Below are positions 17,893 through 26,874 of a stretch of DNA of 64,000 nucleotides, in pieces (the first letter of the stretch is position 1; every line of letters starts with the position of its first letter). The stretch comes from Nocardioides sp. TRM66260-LWL (lineage in GTDB: Bacteria; Actinomycetota; Actinomycetes; Propionibacteriales; Nocardioidaceae). The DNA lies in the NCBI RefSeq assembly GCF_020075545.1, contig NZ_JAIQZK010000001.1, forward strand, positions 682,001-746,000, given 5' to 3'. The notes beneath the pieces were generated by a model that was given only the letters and a program-made list of their open reading frames with translations, did no database searches and was not told where the DNA came from. The position numbers were made by a program, and so were the translations under genes.

Positions 17893-19496
17893 CCGACCTC
17901 GCGCCACCGCAACCAGAGCAACAGCTGAATCAGCGTCCGAGCAAGCCCATCTCATGGGGGTGGTTCCGGTGGACCTGGCGCACGCTCACCTCGATGCGCA
18001 CCGCCGTGATCCTCCTGGTGCTGCTTGCCCTCGCCGCCATCCCCGGGTCGCTGTTCCCGCAACGCAATGTCGCCTCCGACCCGGCTGCCGTGCAGCAGTA
18101 CGCCGTCCGTCATCCCGACCTGGCGCCTTGGCTCGATCGGATCGGCTTCTTCGACGTCTACGCCTCGCCGTGGTTCGCCGCCATCTACGTTCTGCTGCTG
18201 GTCTCGATGACCGGTTGTGTCCTGCCGCGCTCGCTGCGGCTGTGGCGCGCCGTTCGTAGCGCGCCGCCCTCCGCGCCCCGCAACCTCGCCCGCCTGGAGG
18301 ACCATCAGGCGTGGGACACCGACCGGGCGCCAGCCGAGGTCCTCGCGGCCGCGGCACGCTACCTGCGCCGCAAGCGATTCCGAGTCGTCGTCACCGACTC
18401 CGAGGTCCGTGCCGAGCGCGGCTACCTCCGCGAAGTCGGCAACCTCACGTTCCACCTGTCCCTGCTGGTGCTCCTCGTCGGCATCGCGGTCGGCAAGCTC
18501 GTCGGGTTCGAGGGCAGAGTTGCGATCGCTGAGGGCGGAACCTTCGCCAACGACCGTTCCCAGTACGACGTCTTCACGCCGTCTGCGTGGACTGATGTGG
18601 ATGGCCTCGTCCCGTTGTCGTTCCGGCTCGACAAGTTCGACGTCAAGTATCAGGTTCGCGGACCCAACCCGGGTCAGCCGAGCCAGTTCAGTGCACGGAT
18701 CACCTACCAGAGCGGCAGCGGAGCCCAGCAACGCACGACCGTACGGCCCAACGAGCCACTCGACGTCGACGAGACCAAGTTCTTCCTGACCGGCAACGGC
18801 TACGCCCCTCGCGTGACCGTTCGCGATGGCCGCGGCAAGGTTGTTTTCACAGGACCAGTCCTCTTCTTGCCCCTCGACGCCAACAACAGCTCCGAAGGCG
18901 TCGTGAAGGTCCCCGACGCCCAGCCGACCCAGCTCGCCTTCGAGGGCCTGTTCCTCCCGACAGCAGACGTCGGCCCCCAGGGGCCCTACTCGATGTTCCC
19001 CGACGCTCTCGACCCGCAGCTGTTCCTCACCGCGTGGACCGGCGACCTGGGCCTGGAGGACGGCGTCCCGCAGTCCGTGTTCGCCCTCGACCGCGACGGC
19101 CTCACCCAGGTCCAAGCCGACGGCAAGCCCTTCGCCCAAGCGCTCGAGGTGGGCGAGACCATGACCCTGCCCGACGGACAGGGCTCGCTGACCTTCGACG
19201 GGGTCTCCCGCTTCGCCAACTTCCAGATCGCCTACGACCCCGGCAAGGAAATCACCCTCACCGCCGCGATCGCGATCCTGATCGGCCTCACCACGTCGCT
19301 AATCATCCGACGCCGGCGGATCTGGGTACGGATCAGCCCGACGCAATCCTCCGGCTTCCTCGTCGAGACCGCCGGCCACTCACTGACACGCCGCCTCCCG
19401 CCCAGCGCAGAGATCAGCAAACTCGTCACGGCCCTTGGCGGGCCAACGTCTCCGGCAGCCCCGGCGGACCCGGCAGACAAGGACCCCCACACATGA
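17889..19496 (+). CDS. resB: Cytochrome c biogenesis protein ResB
   Basis: 535 residues, the usual ResB/Ccs1 architecture. There are three N-terminal membrane segments (about residues 35-55, 95-112 and NLTFHLSLLVLLVGIAVGK with the family His), a large periplasmic domain (about residues 205-450) and a last membrane segment (ITLTAAIAILIGLTTSLII). With CcsB it forms the system II haem export and ligation complex outside the membrane. It overlaps the TlpA gene before it and ccsB after it, so stoichiometric translation is likely. Confidence 0.9.
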   Translation: MTDLAPPQPEQQLNQRPSKPISWGWFRWTWRTLTSMRTAVILLVLLALAAIPGSLFPQRNVASDPAAVQQYAVRHPDLAPWLDRIGFFDVYASPWFAAIYVLLLVSMTGCVLPRSLRLWRAVRSAPPSAPRNLARLEDHQAWDTDRAPAEVLAAAARYLRRKRFRVVVTDSEVRAERGYLREVGNLTFHLSLLVLLVGIAVGKLVGFEGRVAIAEGGTFANDRSQYDVFTPSAWTDVDGLVPLSFRLDKFDVKYQVRGPNPGQPSQFSARITYQSGSGAQQRTTVRPNEPLDVDETKFFLTGNGYAPRVTVRDGRGKVVFTGPVLFLPLDANNSSEGVVKVPDAQPTQLAFEGLFLPTADVGPQGPYSMFPDALDPQLFLTAWTGDLGLEDGVPQSVFALDRDGLTQVQADGKPFAQALEVGETMTLPDGQGSLTFDGVSRFANFQIAYDPGKEITLTAAIAILIGLTTSLIIRRRRIWVRISPTQSSGFLVETAGHSLTRRLPPSAEISKLVTALGGPTSPAAPADPADKDPHT

Positions 19497-20413
19497 CCAA
19501 CCAGACGCTCGCACAGCTCTCTAACAGCCTCGTGTACGCAGCCATCGCCGTCTACGCGCTCGCGATGCTGTCCTACTCGGCCGAAGCCGCCCGGCGCACC
19601 GCGACCGGCTCCGCGCCACCCACCGAACGCACGCGCCTCGTCGGAGCCATCGGCACCTCCTTGACCGTGCTCGCCTTCGCCCTCACCGTCGGCGGCACCA
19701 TCAGCCGCGGGTTCGCCGCCGGACGCGTGCCCTGGGGCAACATGTACGAGTTCGTCCTGGTGTGCTCGGTCGCGGCCGGAGCGGCCTACCTCGCGTTTCT
19801 CACCAGGCTGCCGGTGCGGGCCTTCGGAGTGTGGATCGTCGGCCTGATCCTCCTGGCACTCGGGCTCGCGGTGACCGTGCTCTACACGCCGGCCGGGGCG
19901 CTCGTCCCCGTCCTGGACTCCTACTGGCTCGTCATCCATGTCGCCGCCGCGATCACGGGTGGGGGAGTGTTCACCGTGGGCGCCGTCGCCACCGCCTTGT
20001 TCCTCGTCCGGACCCGCCTCGAGCGACGCGCCACCGCCGACCCCAGCGGCACCTCGGACGCTTCGGGCAGCCCGCGTCGCGGCTACGCCGCCAGCCTTCC
20101 GTCGGCCTCAACCCTCGAACAGGTCGCGCACGCCGCACACATGTTCGCGTTCCCGATCTGGACCTTCGCCGTGATCGCCGGCGCCATCTGGGCCGAGAAC
20201 TCCTGGGGCCGCTACTGGGGCTGGGACCCCAAGGAGACCTGGGCCTTCATCACCTGGGTCCTCTACGCAGCACACCTCCACGCCCAGGCCACCGCCGGTT
20301 GGCGCGGGACCCGGGCCGCGTGGTTCGCCCTGGCGGGCTACGCCGCCTTCCTCTTCAACTTCTTCGGCGTGAACCTGTGGATCACCGGGCTCCACTCCTA
20401 TGCCGGCGTCTGA
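19493..20413 (+). CDS. ccsB: Cytochrome c biogenesis protein CcsB/ResC
   Basis: 306 residues, about eight membrane segments. The haem-handling Trp-rich motif is intact at residues 238-250 (WGRYWGWDPKETW), flanked by family His in LVIHVAA (149), around 213-216 and HLHAQ (261-263). It transfers haem to reduced apocytochrome c with ResB. The start overlaps the resB stop. The loop at residues 176-200 is Ser/Gly-rich. A 25-base gap with AAGGAG follows before copC. Confidence 0.92.
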   Translation: MTNQTLAQLSNSLVYAAIAVYALAMLSYSAEAARRTATGSAPPTERTRLVGAIGTSLTVLAFALTVGGTISRGFAAGRVPWGNMYEFVLVCSVAAGAAYLAFLTRLPVRAFGVWIVGLILLALGLAVTVLYTPAGALVPVLDSYWLVIHVAAAITGGGVFTVGAVATALFLVRTRLERRATADPSGTSDASGSPRRGYAASLPSASTLEQVAHAAHMFAFPIWTFAVIAGAIWAENSWGRYWGWDPKETWAFITWVLYAAHLHAQATAGWRGTRAAWFALAGYAAFLFNFFGVNLWITGLHSYAGV

Positions 20414-20438
20414 CCCCCCACGAGCACAAGGAGAACCC

Positions 20439-21179
20439 GTGTCCCCGACAGATCACGCCTCGAGCCGCCGCTTCCTCGAGTCAGGTGGCCGAGGTACCCG
20501 TAGCGCACTAGCCACTCTCGCTTTCGGTGCCCTGGCCACCTTCCTGCTGTTGGTCGCCAGCGCGTCACCAGCGACAGCACACAGCGAGCTCGCCTCCTCG
20601 AACCCCGCTCAGGACCAGGTGCTCGATCAGATGCCGACACAGCTCCAGCTGACCTTCAACCAGAACATCGCCCCGGAGTTCGCCGCAGTCACCCTCACCC
20701 CCGTCTCGGGTGGCCAGCCGACCTCGGTCGAGGTCACCGTGAAGGGCCCCAAGGTGACTGCCGCCGTGCCCGCGGATCTTCAGACCAGCGACGCGGACCG
20801 CTGGCGGATTGCCTATCGGGTCACCTCAGCCGATGGCCACCCGATCGACGGAACCGTCGACTTCAAGGTCCGCGCCGCTGCACCGGATCCGTCTGCCACG
20901 TCTGAGCCGTCCCCGGGGCCTTCTTCGACGTCATCGTCGTCAGCCTCATCAGGGCCGGGTACGACCGGCGAGACCGATCAGGCACCTGAGTCCTCCTCGA
21001 CCCAGACTCCGAGTCAGCCCTCGTCTGCCGACAGCCCTGGCCCTACTGCTGACCCCGGGCCGTCTCGTTCCACCGGCGGCGGCAGCCAGACGCTCGCCAC
21101 GATCCTGATCGGCCTGATCGCCGCGATGGGCGTCACTGCGGTGCTTGTCTGGCTGACCCGCCGGAAAGAAGAGGAATGA
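20439..21179 (+). CDS. CopC-domain copper-binding protein
   Basis: 246 residues from a GTG 5 bases after AAGGAG (20428-20433). The signal peptide is cleaved after ATA so that the mature protein begins with His (residue 48: AHSELASSNPAQ), the CopC Cu(II) site; ADGHPIDGTVDF near residue 135 supplies the second copper-site region. A Ser/Thr/Pro-rich linker (about 150-212) and a C-terminal membrane anchor follow. It binds copper outside the membrane and probably hands it to the CopD protein encoded next, with which it overlaps by four bases. Confidence 0.88.
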   Translation: MSPTDHASSRRFLESGGRGTRSALATLAFGALATFLLLVASASPATAHSELASSNPAQDQVLDQMPTQLQLTFNQNIAPEFAAVTLTPVSGGQPTSVEVTVKGPKVTAAVPADLQTSDADRWRIAYRVTSADGHPIDGTVDFKVRAAAPDPSATSEPSPGPSSTSSSSASSGPGTTGETDQAPESSSTQTPSQPSSADSPGPTADPGPSRSTGGGSQTLATILIGLIAAMGVTAVLVWLTRRKEEE

Positions 21180-23191
21180 GCACCCCCGACGGACGCGTCG
21201 CACGTGCCGGGCTCACCGCCCTGGTCCCAGCAGCCGCCGTCACCGTTGCAGGCGGAGTGGCAGTCTCGTTGCTGATCGTGACCGGGGCGATGCCGCAGGC
21301 ATCAGCGGTCGGGCTCCCGGATCCCGGCGCCCTCACCCGGTGGGGACTACCCGCCAGCCGAGCAGTACGCGACACCGCGATGCTCCTCACCCTCGGTGCT
21401 CTCACGGTGGCTGTGCTGATCCTGCCCGGCAAGAAGACCGGTCTGCTGGCGGCCTCTCAGCTTCGACTCGCCTGGCTGGCGGTCGCCACGGGCACGATGT
21501 GGTTGGTCTCGGGTTGCATCCAGCTGGTGCTGAGCTTCGCCGACATCGCCGGCATCGAACCTTCATCTACGACGATGCAGCAGCTGAGGTTCTTCATCTC
21601 TGAGATGGACGCGGGGGAGTACCTCGGCTGGAACGTTGCCCTCGCCGCCGTCGTCACGTTCATCGCCCTGTCTGCACGTACGACGACCGGGCTCGCCGGG
21701 GCGGCCCTCCTGACGGTCGCCGCCCTGTGGACGGTGGCACTGACCGGTCACGCCGCCTCCGATGCCAATCACGATCTCGCGGTCAACCTCCAGTTCCTCC
21801 ACGTGCTCGGTATCGGGCTGTGGTTCGGCGGACTGGTCGCACTGCTCTGGGTACGCCGCGATCCCGGTCTCGACCTCTCCGTCGCTGCACGTCGCTACTC
21901 CAGGATCGCCGGATGGTGCTTCCTTGCCATCGCGGTCTCCGGCACCGCGGCTGCGCTGCTCCGCGTTCCCCAACTTGCCGACCTCGCCAGCTCCTACGGG
22001 GCGATCCTCAGCGTGAAGGTTGTCGTCTTCGGACTCCTCGGCCTCGCTGGCTGGTGGCAGCGCTCACGGCTGCTCACCCGGCTGCAGGACACGGGAGATC
22101 GTCGTGCCTTCACCGTGATAGCGGTGGCCGAGATCCTCCTCCTCGCCGTCGCGGCCGGCGCCGGTGCCGCGTTGGGCCGCACGCCGCCGCCCGGGGCCGC
22201 AGCCTCGGCGGTGCCCACGCCTACTGAGGAGCTCCTCGGCCACGCCATGCCCCCACCGCTCGGGCTGGCCCAATGGTTCAACGTGTGGCGCATCGACTCC
22301 TTCTGGGCTCCGACTGCCGTCGCTGCCGCGGTGATCTACCTGCTGGGGGTGCGGCGGCTGCGTCGCAGGGGCGACCGCTGGTCGACCGGCCGTACGATCG
22401 CCTGGCTATTCGGCTGCTTCACGTTGCTGTGGGCAACGAGCGGTCCACCCGGAGCTTATGGAGACGTGCTCTTCAGCATGCACATGGTGCAGCACATGAC
22501 GGTCGCGACCGCCGTGCCGAGCTTCCTCGTGCTCGGCGCACCGGTAACGCTCGGACTCCGGGCCCTCGTGCGCCGCGACGACGGCTCGCGCGGTGCCCGC
22601 GAATGGCTACTGCTCGCGGTCCACTCCTGGCCAGCGCGTCTGCTCGGGAACCCGATCGTCGCGGCAACCATGTTCGTGGTCGGCATGATCGCCTTCTACT
22701 ACTCCTCCGCGTTCGAGTCCTCGCTGCGCGGACACACCATGCATCTACTGATGACGGCGCACTTCCTCTTCGCCGGCTATCTGTTCGCCAACGTCATCTG
22801 CGGCGTCGATCCCGGACCCAAGCGACCCATCTATCCGTTGCGCGTGCTGCTGGTGATGGTCGTGTTCGGGTTCCATGCGCTGTTCTCGATCTCCCTGATG
22901 AGCGCAACCCAGCTCCTCGCTGGAGACTGGTTCACCTCCCTCGAGCGCCCATGGGGCCGCAGTCCACAGGCAGACCAATACCTCGGGGCCTCGCTGGGCT
23001 GGGGCCTCGGCGAATACCCGCTCGCGATTCTCGCGGTCGCCGTGGTGTGGTCCTGGGTACGCGACGACCACCGAGAGGCCAAGCGCCTTGATCGCCAAGC
23101 CGACCGCGACAACGACCAGGCGCTGTCGCAGTACAACGCCTACCTGAGCTCGGCCGGCCGATCCCGGTCAGCCGATACCGAGCCCAGCTGA
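21176..23191 (+). CDS. CopD-CtaG fusion membrane protein
   Basis: 671 residues, about 15 membrane segments. The N-terminal part (to about residue 345) is CopD-like: ALTGHAASDANHD, QFLHVLGIGLWFGGL and SYGAILSVKVVVFGLLGLAG, ending at GRTPPPG. The C-terminal part (from about 365) is caa3-type CtaG: SMHMVQHMTVATAVPSFLVLGAP, then MTAHFLFAGYLF and HALFSISLMS. Such fusions are common in actinobacteria and are thought to bring copper across the membrane for cytochrome oxidase assembly. Last gene of the operon starting at 15864. Confidence 0.88.
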   Translation: MSTPDGRVARAGLTALVPAAAVTVAGGVAVSLLIVTGAMPQASAVGLPDPGALTRWGLPASRAVRDTAMLLTLGALTVAVLILPGKKTGLLAASQLRLAWLAVATGTMWLVSGCIQLVLSFADIAGIEPSSTTMQQLRFFISEMDAGEYLGWNVALAAVVTFIALSARTTTGLAGAALLTVAALWTVALTGHAASDANHDLAVNLQFLHVLGIGLWFGGLVALLWVRRDPGLDLSVAARRYSRIAGWCFLAIAVSGTAAALLRVPQLADLASSYGAILSVKVVVFGLLGLAGWWQRSRLLTRLQDTGDRRAFTVIAVAEILLLAVAAGAGAALGRTPPPGAAASAVPTPTEELLGHAMPPPLGLAQWFNVWRIDSFWAPTAVAAAVIYLLGVRRLRRRGDRWSTGRTIAWLFGCFTLLWATSGPPGAYGDVLFSMHMVQHMTVATAVPSFLVLGAPVTLGLRALVRRDDGSRGAREWLLLAVHSWPARLLGNPIVAATMFVVGMIAFYYSSAFESSLRGHTMHLLMTAHFLFAGYLFANVICGVDPGPKRPIYPLRVLLVMVVFGFHALFSISLMSATQLLAGDWFTSLERPWGRSPQADQYLGASLGWGLGEYPLAILAVAVVWSWVRDDHREAKRLDRQADRDNDQALSQYNAYLSSAGRSRSADTEPS

Positions 23192-23230
23192 GCCGGACAA
23201 CAGGCCGACAGCCCGCCCGGTAGCCCGGGG

Positions 23231-24190
23231 TCAGGTGTGGATCGGCAGCCGACAGTAGTCGAGGAGCGCCGCCTCCAGCGCCGGCGCGGCAGCGATCAAG
23301 ACCGGCGCGAGCATCAAGGTGAGCGCCGTCAGACGGATCGACCACCGCTGATGCTGCGTCAGCGCCGGACCGGTGGTCAACAGACGCTGAACACGTTGAA
23401 TCGCGGGCCCCCCGTTGATCGCCATCGTCCCCACCGGCTGCGGACCCGCTGCCAGCTTCACCAGCGCGGCGGCCAGCTGCGGGCGATCCGACGCAACGGC
23501 CGCACGGTCGTCAGCATGCATCTCCACCAGCATCGCGGTCTCTGCCTCGGCGACAGCGAACAGGCGGCTGCGGGGGTGGGCCCGTCGGGCGGCAGCGGCC
23601 AGAGTCAGCGCCAGGTGGTGGCGACCGGTGAGGTGCGCCTTCTCGTGGGCGAGCGCTAGAACCCGCTGCTGTGGGGTGAGAACGCTCAGTGCGCCGGTGG
23701 TGACTACCACGCGGGCGGGATGGCCGGGGATGCAGAAGACCGCGGGCCGCTCGTCGTCGACCACCCACGTGCCGCTCAGCACGTCTCGCCTGCTGACGAG
23801 AGCGAAGCCGTCACGCTGGCGAGCCCGATGACGGTGCACCGTCCGCAGTTCACCCGCCACGCTGAATCCCCAGCGCGCTGAGAGCGCCACCGCTCCCAGC
23901 AACCCGAAGAAGCCGACGACGAAGCCGCCAGGGGTTTCATAGTGCTCGCGCAGCAGCACCGCGCAGGCACCGAGAACATCGGACATGTCCTCTGCGGCGA
24001 CGGGAAGCACGGGGACGGCGAGCGCGAGCCCGGCCAGGATCACCGACGCCGGCACGGCGAGGGTCACTGCCTGCCAGGCGACGACGCCCAAGCGGGGCGC
24101 GCGCCGCGGCCAGGCTGCACCGGGCAAGACCCGAAGCGCCGATATTCGGACCAGGGCGGCGAAGGCCAGCAGAGCGAGCGCCGCGGTCAT
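23231..24190 (-). CDS. M56-family (BlaR1/MecR1-like) membrane metallopeptidase
   Basis: 319 residues. Membrane segments lie at about residues 1-20, 36-64 and 88-106; then comes a cytosolic zinc protease domain with HEKAH at 182-186 (HEXXH) and a downstream acidic motif (AEAETAMLVEMHADD), and a C-terminal membrane segment. BlaR1-type proteases inactivate BlaI-family repressors. This one lacks the penicillin-binding sensor domain, so it must sense something else. The repressor gene (26400) is not adjacent but lies 2.2 kb upstream on the same strand. It converges on the CopD-CtaG gene. Confidence 0.78.
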   Translation of the reverse strand: MTAALALLAFAALVRISALRVLPGAAWPRRAPRLGVVAWQAVTLAVPASVILAGLALAVPVLPVAAEDMSDVLGACAVLLREHYETPGGFVVGFFGLLGAVALSARWGFSVAGELRTVHRHRARQRDGFALVSRRDVLSGTWVVDDERPAVFCIPGHPARVVVTTGALSVLTPQQRVLALAHEKAHLTGRHHLALTLAAAARRAHPRSRLFAVAEAETAMLVEMHADDRAAVASDRPQLAAALVKLAAGPQPVGTMAINGGPAIQRVQRLLTTGPALTQHQRWSIRLTALTLMLAPVLIAAAPALEAALLDYCRLPIHT

Positions 24191-24209
24191 CGGACGACGC
24201 CCTGGCCTG

Positions 24210-25127
24210 TCACCATGACAGCTCCGTGCACGCCGTGGCATCCGATTCGACCTGCAAGGTGGCGTGCTCGACGCCGTACCGATCACGCAGAGCCGCTTGG
24301 GCGGCGACGAGGACCGCGGGCGACGACCCGGGGGCCGCGACCAGGTGCGCTGTGGCGACGTTCATGCCCGACGTCAGCGTCCACAGATGCAGGTCGTGGA
24401 CCTCGTCCACCCCGTCAACGCCAATGAGCGTTGCCTCGACCTCGGCGGGATCCATGCCGGCCGGTGCGTGCTGGCCGAGCACGGTCAGCACCTCTCGGCC
24501 CAGCATCACGGCGCGGACGACGACGAACGCGGCGATCGCAAGGGCGATGCCGGTGTCCCACCACACGCTGCCGGTGAGGGCCACCATCAGGCCCGCAGCG
24601 ATGACCCCGACGGAACCGACGGTGTCGGCGACCACCTCGAGGTAGGCCCCCTTGACGTTGAGGCTTTCGCCGGCTCCGCCGCGCAGCAGCATCAGGGCAG
24701 CGATGTTGATCAGCAACCCGATGGTGCCGACGACCATCACTGCGCCGGACTCGAGCTCGACGCTCTGCCCGATCCGGCGCAGGCCCTCGATTGCGACGTA
24801 TGCGCCGGCGCCGAGCATGAGGAGCACGGTCAGGCCGGACGCGAAGACCTCTGCTCGGTAGGAGCCGAATGTCTTGCGGCCCGTGCGGTCCTTCATCGTG
24901 GCGATCCGGGTGGCAGCGAGTGCGGCGCCGAGCGCGACGACGTCGGCGGCCATGTGGCCGGCGTCGGACAGCAGGGCCAGCGATCCCGACCAGAGGCCGG
25001 TGACGAGCTCGACGCCGAAGAACGAGCCGACGAGGCCGAAGGAGAGCCCGAGCCGCCACCGGTGTCGGCCACCGGCGTGGCCCTGAGCGGCGCCTTGGCC
25101 GTGTCCGTGTCCGTGTCCGACGCCCAT
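24210..25127 (-). CDS. CDF cation efflux protein with His-rich N-terminus
   Basis: 305 residues. The His-Gly repeat at the N-terminus (HGHGHGQG) is encoded by a short tandem repeat near 25100-25119. Six membrane segments follow with the zinc-site motifs LLSDAGHMAADVVAL (TM2; HxxxD variant) and EVVADTVGSVGV (TM5), then a cytosolic CDF C-terminal domain (EVHDLHLWTLTSGM). It exports zinc or similar ions in exchange for protons. TGATG coupling to the next CDF-like gene upstream, downstream of an ArsR regulator. Confidence 0.87.
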   Translation of the reverse strand: MGVGHGHGHGQGAAQGHAGGRHRWRLGLSFGLVGSFFGVELVTGLWSGSLALLSDAGHMAADVVALGAALAATRIATMKDRTGRKTFGSYRAEVFASGLTVLLMLGAGAYVAIEGLRRIGQSVELESGAVMVVGTIGLLINIAALMLLRGGAGESLNVKGAYLEVVADTVGSVGVIAAGLMVALTGSVWWDTGIALAIAAFVVVRAVMLGREVLTVLGQHAPAGMDPAEVEATLIGVDGVDEVHDLHLWTLTSGMNVATAHLVAAPGSSPAVLVAAQAALRDRYGVEHATLQVESDATACTELSW

Positions 25128-25963
25128 CAGTTTCCACTCCGTCCAAGGGTGAGGGGGACAGTCGAGGCAGGCTGGCAGCAAGATGTGCCACACCCGTCGT
25201 CGACTGGTGCATCCTGCGGCGCTGACGCGGCCGCGGGGTGCTCGAGGCGCGCGGATTGCGCAGCAGGGAGCTCGCCGGTGTGCGCGGGACCGCAGGCGCA
25301 TCCCTCTCCGCGCCAGGCCTCGATGCCCTCGCGAAGCGCAACAGCGGCGATCACCAGGCCGGCCAGCGGGTCTGCCCAGGACCACCCCAGGAGGGCGTTG
25401 AGCAGAAGTCCGGCGAGCAAAACTGCGGACAGGTAGGTGCACAACAGGGTCTGCGTGGAGTCGGCGACGACCGCGCCGGAGCCGAGCTCTCGGCCGGTGC
25501 GGCGTTGTGCCCACGACAGGAACGGCATGATCGCCAGCGACAGCGCAGCCAGGGCGATGCCGACCGTCGAGGTGTCCGGGGCGTTGCCGCCGACGAGTGC
25601 ACGCAGCGACTCGAAGGTGACGTAGCCGGCGAGCGCGAAGAAGCTGAGGGCCATCAGGCGAAGTGCCTGACGCTCGCGGGACTCGGGCAGCGGGTGCCGG
25701 AACTGCCAGAGGATGACCAGGCCGCTGCTGACCTCGACGACCGAGTCGAGCCCGAAGCCGACGAGCGCGACGGAGCCGGCTACCAGGCCGGCTGTCACGG
25801 CGATGACTGCCTCGATGACGTTGTAGGTCACCGAAGCAGCTGCCAGCAGCTGTGCTCGTCGCATCAGTCGTCGGCGGCGGTCCGCGTCCAGCGCCGCCCA
25901 GGCGCCGCCGCCGGTCACGCCGCTACCTGTCACGCCGGCGTTGGGCGAGCCGGCGGTGGTCAT
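25127..25963 (-). CDS. CDF-like cation transporter with Cys-rich tail
   Basis: 278 residues, six membrane segments of the CDF fold: SVALVGFGLDSVVEVSSG (TM2 metal site) and VVADSTQTLLCTYLSA (TM5 metal site). It lacks the normal cytosolic C-terminal domain. Instead the tail is Cys/Ala-rich (EGCACGPAH, then DDGCGTSCCQP), a possible metal-binding extension. The start overlaps the ArsR stop (25960-25963). Metal choice may differ from the partner CDF protein; zinc, cadmium or cobalt are plausible. Confidence 0.78.
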   Translation of the reverse strand: MTTAGSPNAGVTGSGVTGGGAWAALDADRRRRLMRRAQLLAAASVTYNVIEAVIAVTAGLVAGSVALVGFGLDSVVEVSSGLVILWQFRHPLPESRERQALRLMALSFFALAGYVTFESLRALVGGNAPDTSTVGIALAALSLAIMPFLSWAQRRTGRELGSGAVVADSTQTLLCTYLSAVLLAGLLLNALLGWSWADPLAGLVIAAVALREGIEAWRGEGCACGPAHTGELPAAQSARLEHPAAASAPQDAPVDDGCGTSCCQPASTVPLTLGRSGN

Positions 25964-26349
25964 GCCGTGGCTCCGATGCCGGAGCTGGGGCACAGGACCA
26001 CGGCGTCGCCGGTGGCCGAAAGGAGTTCTTCAGTCGCGGCGAAGACCTTCACGACGGCGCCGGGCTGGGTCAGGGTGAAGACGGAGGAGCGACCCACCGG
26101 CCTCGACTCGACCAGTCCGCAGTCGCGCAGGCAGGCAAGGTGCTTGGAGACGGTGGACTGGGCCAGTCCGAGGTGCGAGGTGAGCTCGGCGACGTTGTGC
26201 TCGCCCAGCAGGAGGTGACGCACGATCGCGACCCGCGACGGGTCGCCCATTGCGCGGAACAGGCAGGACGCGGCGATCGCTGCGGCGTGCTCGTCCACCT
26301 CGCTCACCTCGTCGGCCGGGGTGGCAACACCCTCACTATGCATCGTCAT
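25960..26349 (-). CDS. ArsR/SmtB-family metal regulator
   Basis: 129 residues with a winged helix: MGDPSRVAIVRHLLLGE, then NVAELTSHLGLAQSTVSKHLACLRDCGLV (recognition helix) and the wing SRPVGRSSVFTL. His/Cys residues near both ends (MHSEG, CLF and CPSS) may form the sensing site. It is first in an operon with two CDF-type exporters and most likely represses it until zinc or a similar metal binds. An ATG two codons downstream (26343) is an alternative start. Confidence 0.85.
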   Translation of the reverse strand: MTMHSEGVATPADEVSEVDEHAAAIAASCLFRAMGDPSRVAIVRHLLLGEHNVAELTSHLGLAQSTVSKHLACLRDCGLVESRPVGRSSVFTLTQPGAVVKVFAATEELLSATGDAVVLCPSSGIGATA

Positions 26350-26355
26350 GCGGCG

Positions 26356-26386
26356 ATAATAGCGACAGGTGGCGTGGTCCCGTCAA
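26356..26386 (-). promoter_or_regulatory. Promoter of the ArsR-CDF operon
   Basis: On the minus strand TTGACG (complement of 26381-26386) and TATTAT (complement of 26356-26361) are separated by 19 bases. The -10 box ends only 6 bases before the first ATG (26349), so the mRNA would be leaderless or nearly so. The long spacer fits a promoter repressed or activated by a metal sensor. Confidence 0.45.
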
Positions 26387-26399
26387 CATGGAGTCCGCG

Positions 26400-26756
26400 T
26401 CATTCGCGAGAGCGGTCCAGCAAGGCCCGAAGCTCGGCGGCCTCCTCGGGAGGCAGCTGTTCCACGAAGTGGACCAATGCGGCGGTCCGATCGCCGCCGG
26501 TGTCGAGCGCCTCTGACATCAGGCCCGCGACATGGGCATCGCGCGACGTGGCGGGCCTGTAGTGCCACGCCCGGCCGACGCGTTCGCGATGCACGAAGTC
26601 CTTGCGGTGGAGGTTGTCGAGCACGGTCATCACCGTCGTGTACGCCCGGTTCCGATCCTGGGGCAGCGCGTCAAGTACCTGTCGCACCGCGAGTGCAGAT
26701 TCGGCCGACCACAGGATCTCCATCACCTGCGCCTCCAGCTCGCCGAGACCCTTCAT
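26400..26756 (-). CDS. BlaI/MecI/CopY-family repressor
   Basis: 118 residues. The winged helix GLGELEAQVMEILWSAESALAVRQVLDAL and AYTTVMTVLDNLHRKDFV is diagnostic of the family, followed by VGRAWHYRPA and a C-terminal dimerisation helix pair. There is no Cys-x-Cys copper motif of the enterococcal CopY type, so release may rely on proteolysis (M56 protein at 23231) rather than direct metal binding. It is divergent from ccdA with an operator between them, which would also give autoregulation. Confidence 0.88.
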   Translation of the reverse strand: MKGLGELEAQVMEILWSAESALAVRQVLDALPQDRNRAYTTVMTVLDNLHRKDFVHRERVGRAWHYRPATSRDAHVAGLMSEALDTGGDRTAALVHFVEQLPPEEAAELRALLDRSRE

Positions 26757-26801
26757 GGCCTGTTGCTCCTCCCGATCGCGCCGACTACAACAACACTTAT
26801 C

Positions 26802-26817
26802 CTATGCTCGATAGTAG
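26802..26817. promoter_or_regulatory. BlaI/CopY-type operator, site 4
   Basis: CTATG-CTCGAT-AGTAG: eight of ten arm positions match. It lies between the divergent repressor gene (26756) and ccdA (26875), the expected place for autoregulation. Confidence 0.6.
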
Positions 26818-26874
26818 ATGCGCGGGCCGAAGTCCGCACTGCTCGACACGGACGCCGGGGACAACCACAGACAC

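Noticed and set aside
23231-24190. Calling the M56 protein a beta-lactam sensor (BlaR1)
   Set aside because: No penicillin-binding domain or SxxK motif after the protease domain; no beta-lactamase gene nearby.
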